Below, in pieces: positions 15,585 through 17,352 of a stretch of DNA of 17,352 nt. The notes beneath the pieces were generated by a model. The model was not told where the DNA came from and ran no database searches. It saw only the letters and a program-made list of their open reading frames with translations. Every line of letters begins with the position of its first letter. Position 1 is the stretch's first letter. Origin of the DNA: Candidatus Uhrbacteria bacterium (GTDB lineage Bacteria > Patescibacteriota > Patescibacteriia > SG8-24); NCBI GenBank assembly GCA_016205965.1, contig JACQSM010000077.1:1-17352 (forward strand). Reading direction: 5' to 3'. A program made the position numbers and the translations under genes.

Positions 15585-16634
15585 TTACCAGATCTCGTTT
15601 GCGGCCGGACGGACGGTGACGCGAGCCCCCGGCGATGCCGACTTGATCTTCTCAACGTGCGCCGGATCGTCGCAGACCATGAACAAACTGCCGAAGCTTG
15701 ATGTGCCGAAGCCGTCGCTCATCTCGCCGCGAGTCACCTCGACCTCTTTGGTGACCGGCTTGCCGCAGCCATCCACATGGCAGGTGTGCGTGACTCGGCC
15801 GCGAATGTAGGCCCGCGTCTGTTCCATGAAGGTCGTCGGCCAAACGGTGTCCGTCGTCTCGACGAAGACGTTGTTGAGCTTGAGCCGCTGCGGCTGATCG
15901 GCCGAGGCCAAAACAACGATCCTCTTTCCGCCATCCTCGAAGTCCTTATTCCAGCCGCCACCGTAGTAAACTCCGCTCTTCAGCAGCAATGGATCGAACT
16001 TGAACTCGACGTAGTGCTTGCCGGTCGCCCGATCCCGCCAATGATAGGCATGATCGACGATCCTCGAGATCGGCACATCGCTCTCGTTGGCGTAAGCCGC
16101 GGGCGCGGTCGCCAGCCCCAGCCGTTTGGCCAGTTGCAGCGCGACCTCGGCTGCCTCCGGACTGAAGACGGAGATCGTGAGCGCATGACCGCTCAACCGC
16201 GCCGCCGACAGGAAACGATGGCGCTGGAAAGATCCGTTCGATGAAGACCATCCCGATTGCCATGATCCTTGGAGAGTCTTGGGCGCGGCTTCGGTCAGGA
16301 TCAGATGAGCCTCGCCGTGCGACTTCGTGGCCGGATCGAGGATCACGCCCGGAATACGAAACTCCTCGACCAGAGCGCCAATCATGGCTCTGATTTCATC
16401 GAAAGAAATCTGATCGGTTTTCCGGTATGGCGTGGTGAAGGTGACATCGATGCCGAACGCGCTCCTGACGGCCAACTCACCGAAACTCAAGCCGCGATTT
16501 TCAATCTCATCTTCCAGCCGGCGGCGATCGTCTCTGTCGAGCCTCATGAGATAGGAATAGACATCTTTGCCGGAGAATGAGCCCGTGGGCAGCTTCGCTT
16601 CCATCTTGAACAAACGGCCAATCGATCCGAACAT
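15585..16634 (-). CDS. Protein with a possible C-terminal zinc site, unknown function
   Basis: 349 aa from MFGSIGRLF, with GGAGGC upstream. I do not recognise a family. Residues 15-100 look helical (KDVYSYLMRLDRDDRRRLEDEI), residues 100-160 beta-rich, and 160-280 mixed, with a Gly/Tyr-rich GVYYGGGW loop. Near the C-terminus Cys285 and Cys290 (TCHVDGC) are spaced from Cys321 and His326 (VCDDPAH), which would suit a treble-clef-like zinc site. There is no signal peptide or membrane segment. It has its own promoter overlapping the stop of the CYTH gene and its own terminator, so it is monocistronic. It is near the Ubl cassette but three genes away, so a link is not supported. Confidence 0.7.
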   Translation of the reverse strand: MFGSIGRLFKMEAKLPTGSFSGKDVYSYLMRLDRDDRRRLEDEIENRGLSFGELAVRSAFGIDVTFTTPYRKTDQISFDEIRAMIGALVEEFRIPGVILDPATKSHGEAHLILTEAAPKTLQGSWQSGWSSSNGSFQRHRFLSAARLSGHALTISVFSPEAAEVALQLAKRLGLATAPAAYANESDVPISRIVDHAYHWRDRATGKHYVEFKFDPLLLKSGVYYGGGWNKDFEDGGKRIVVLASADQPQRLKLNNVFVETTDTVWPTTFMEQTRAYIRGRVTHTCHVDGCGKPVTKEVEVTRGEMSDGFGTSSFGSLFMVCDDPAHVEKIKSASPGARVTVRPAANEIW

Positions 16635-16691
16635 CTTTGCCTCCGTCGGCGCGCGTAGCACGCTTGGATTTCAAACGAGCTTGCGGCGATG

Positions 16692-16720
16692 AGAATATCA
16701 GGAGTCCGGCGCGCGGTCAA
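16692..16720 (-). promoter_or_regulatory. Promoter of the 349-aa gene, overlapping the CYTH stop codon
   Basis: On the minus strand TTGACC (16720-16715), a 17-nt spacer, and TGA-TATTCT (hexamer 16697-16692). The -35 contains the TGA stop of the upstream CYTH gene. Confidence 0.68.
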
Positions 16721-17244
16721 CGGGCCGAAACCAAATCCACGTTCGATCCTTCGATGACCTGGCCGAGGAACGGCAGCAGCGCGCGCTGATAATTTTGAAA
16801 CTCGAGCCGATCTTCTTCGACAATCTCCTCCTTCTGCAGTTCGACTTCAAAAATCTGACCGACATCTTTCACGGTATCGAGATGAAAAACGGCATCGCCC
16901 TTCCGCCAAACCTCCCGGGTCTTTTCGACGATGGCGCGGGTACCGAGGCATTGCTCGAGAAACGGCAATAGCATATCGTCGCCGACCGAATACAGTTTAA
17001 CCAGCGCCGGCGTCACCGCGCCGCTCACGAACGACGGTCGTTCATAATAGACGAGCGTCTTCTGTGCGTTTTCGATCCGAAGTTTCAGACGCGGCTGCTG
17101 GCCGCCATTCTCCGCCGGCAGAAAGAAAAAATAATCTTTCTGATTCTTGACGATCTCCTTATGCGCGCCAATCTGCTCCAAAACTTCGCGCACCTTAGCG
17201 AAATCCTGGCAAAAATGTTTCAGCTCGAGGTTGATCTTGTTCAT
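16717..17244 (-). CDS. CYTH-domain protein (class IV adenylate cyclase / thiamine triphosphatase superfamily)
   Basis: 175 aa from MNKINLELK, a normal single-domain length. The tunnel-lining residues of CYTH proteins are visible: N-LE-L-K at the start (Asn5, Glu7, Lys9; the usual ExExK, with Asn as the first residue as in many bacterial relatives), RLKLRI (Arg52, Lys54, Arg56), YYERP (Glu68), VEKTREVWR (Lys108, Arg110, Arg114), HLDTV (Asp123), and FEVELQ (Glu133, Glu135). Such proteins bind triphosphates with divalent metal in a beta-barrel and act as triphosphatases or, in class IV, adenylate cyclases. Which of these applies cannot be told. No Shine-Dalgarno precedes the ATG; a TGCTACAAT box sits eight bases upstream, so the mRNA is probably leaderless. 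The next gene's promoter overlaps its stop. Confidence 0.88.
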   Translation of the reverse strand: MNKINLELKHFCQDFAKVREVLEQIGAHKEIVKNQKDYFFFLPAENGGQQPRLKLRIENAQKTLVYYERPSFVSGAVTPALVKLYSVGDDMLLPFLEQCLGTRAIVEKTREVWRKGDAVFHLDTVKDVGQIFEVELQKEEIVEEDRLEFQNYQRALLPFLGQVIEGSNVDLVSAR

Positions 17245-17252
17245 AGAACGAA

Positions 17253-17261
17253 ATTGTAGCA
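17253..17261 (-). promoter_or_regulatory. Extended -10 (TGCTACAAT) before the CYTH start codon
   Basis: TGC-TACAAT on the minus strand, hexamer 17258-17253, eight bases before the ATG at 17244. No good -35 at the right distance. Confidence 0.5.
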
Positions 17262-17283
17262 CGTGGGACGCGATGCGGCTCTC

Positions 17284-17314
17284 AAAAACAAAACCCCGCC
17301 TCGACGGCGGGGTT
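17284..17314 (-). terminator. Intrinsic terminator of the gene entering from the right edge
   Basis: On the minus strand a perfect 9-bp stem AACCCCGCC / GGCGGGGTT with a 5-nt loop is followed by TTGTTTTTG. It ends a unit whose coding part is mostly outside the window. Confidence 0.85.
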
Positions 17315-17336
17315 CCGAAAAAAAATCCGGGGCAGA

Positions 17337-17352
17337 CTACATCTTGGGCATC
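17337..17352 (-). CDS. Last codons of a gene beyond the right edge (partial)
   Basis: On the minus strand the bases encode Met-Pro-Lys-Met followed by TAG, 22 bases before a terminator stem. Other frames run into the terminator, so this is the most plausible end of the upstream gene. Met-rich tails occur in some GroEL proteins, but five residues are far too few to name it. Confidence 0.35.

Overview
The window is a GC-rich bacterial chromosomal segment, densely coded, with short intergenic gaps. I see no rRNA, tRNA, insertion sequence, CRISPR array or phage genes. Most genes are on the minus strand. I count 15 complete or nearly complete genes plus one partial gene at each edge. The lineage cannot be fixed from the sequence. 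A duplicated HRDxKG...LPPxxE protein, a membrane-anchored GH-like protein and strong extended -10 promoters remind me of Patescibacteria/CPR genomes, but that is a memory-based impression (low to moderate confidence).

Layout. 1-324 (+) is the C-terminus of a CBS/CorC-HlyC transporter. 344-1432 (-) is a membrane-anchored TIM-barrel glycoside hydrolase-like protein. 1539-2780 (-) is a single-pass coiled-coil protein with its own promoter and terminator. 2941-5720 (-) is a YqiJ-like OB-fold membrane protein followed by a YqiK/flotillin-type SPFH protein. 5911-7820 (+) is a translationally coupled pair, agmatine deiminase plus N-carbamoylputrescine amidase, which converts agmatine to putrescine. 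7883-9031 (-) is a YibE/F membrane protein.

The most unusual part is 9126-13801 (-). It holds an E2-like protein (495 aa, UBC-type HPH...C active site, large unknown N-terminal region), a ThiF/E1-like adenylyltransferase overlapping it by four bases, and an 84-aa beta-grasp ubiquitin-like protein ending in Gly-Ser. These form one operon with its own promoter, a 28-bp perfect palindrome in the leader and a terminator. Immediately downstream, with its own promoter and terminator, is a 682-aa VWA-domain protein with an intact MIDAS. This looks like a compact bacterial ubiquitin-like conjugation cassette. It has no visible JAB peptidase, RING/E3, CD-NTase or ParB-type partner, so it matches neither CBASS, Bil/Bub nor the full PRTRC set as I know them.

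13923-17352 holds a protein with a duplicated domain and a Cys/His-rich tail, a HAD hydrolase, a divergent 104-aa basic protein, a 349-aa unknown protein with a possible zinc site, a CYTH-domain protein, and at the right edge a terminator preceded by the last codons of another minus-strand gene.

Transcription signals are unusually legible. Most units end in a good intrinsic terminator, and six promoters share a TGn-extended -10 box, five of them TGC. Several genes lack a Shine-Dalgarno sequence and instead have a -10-like box 6-8 nt before the start codon, suggesting leaderless transcripts.
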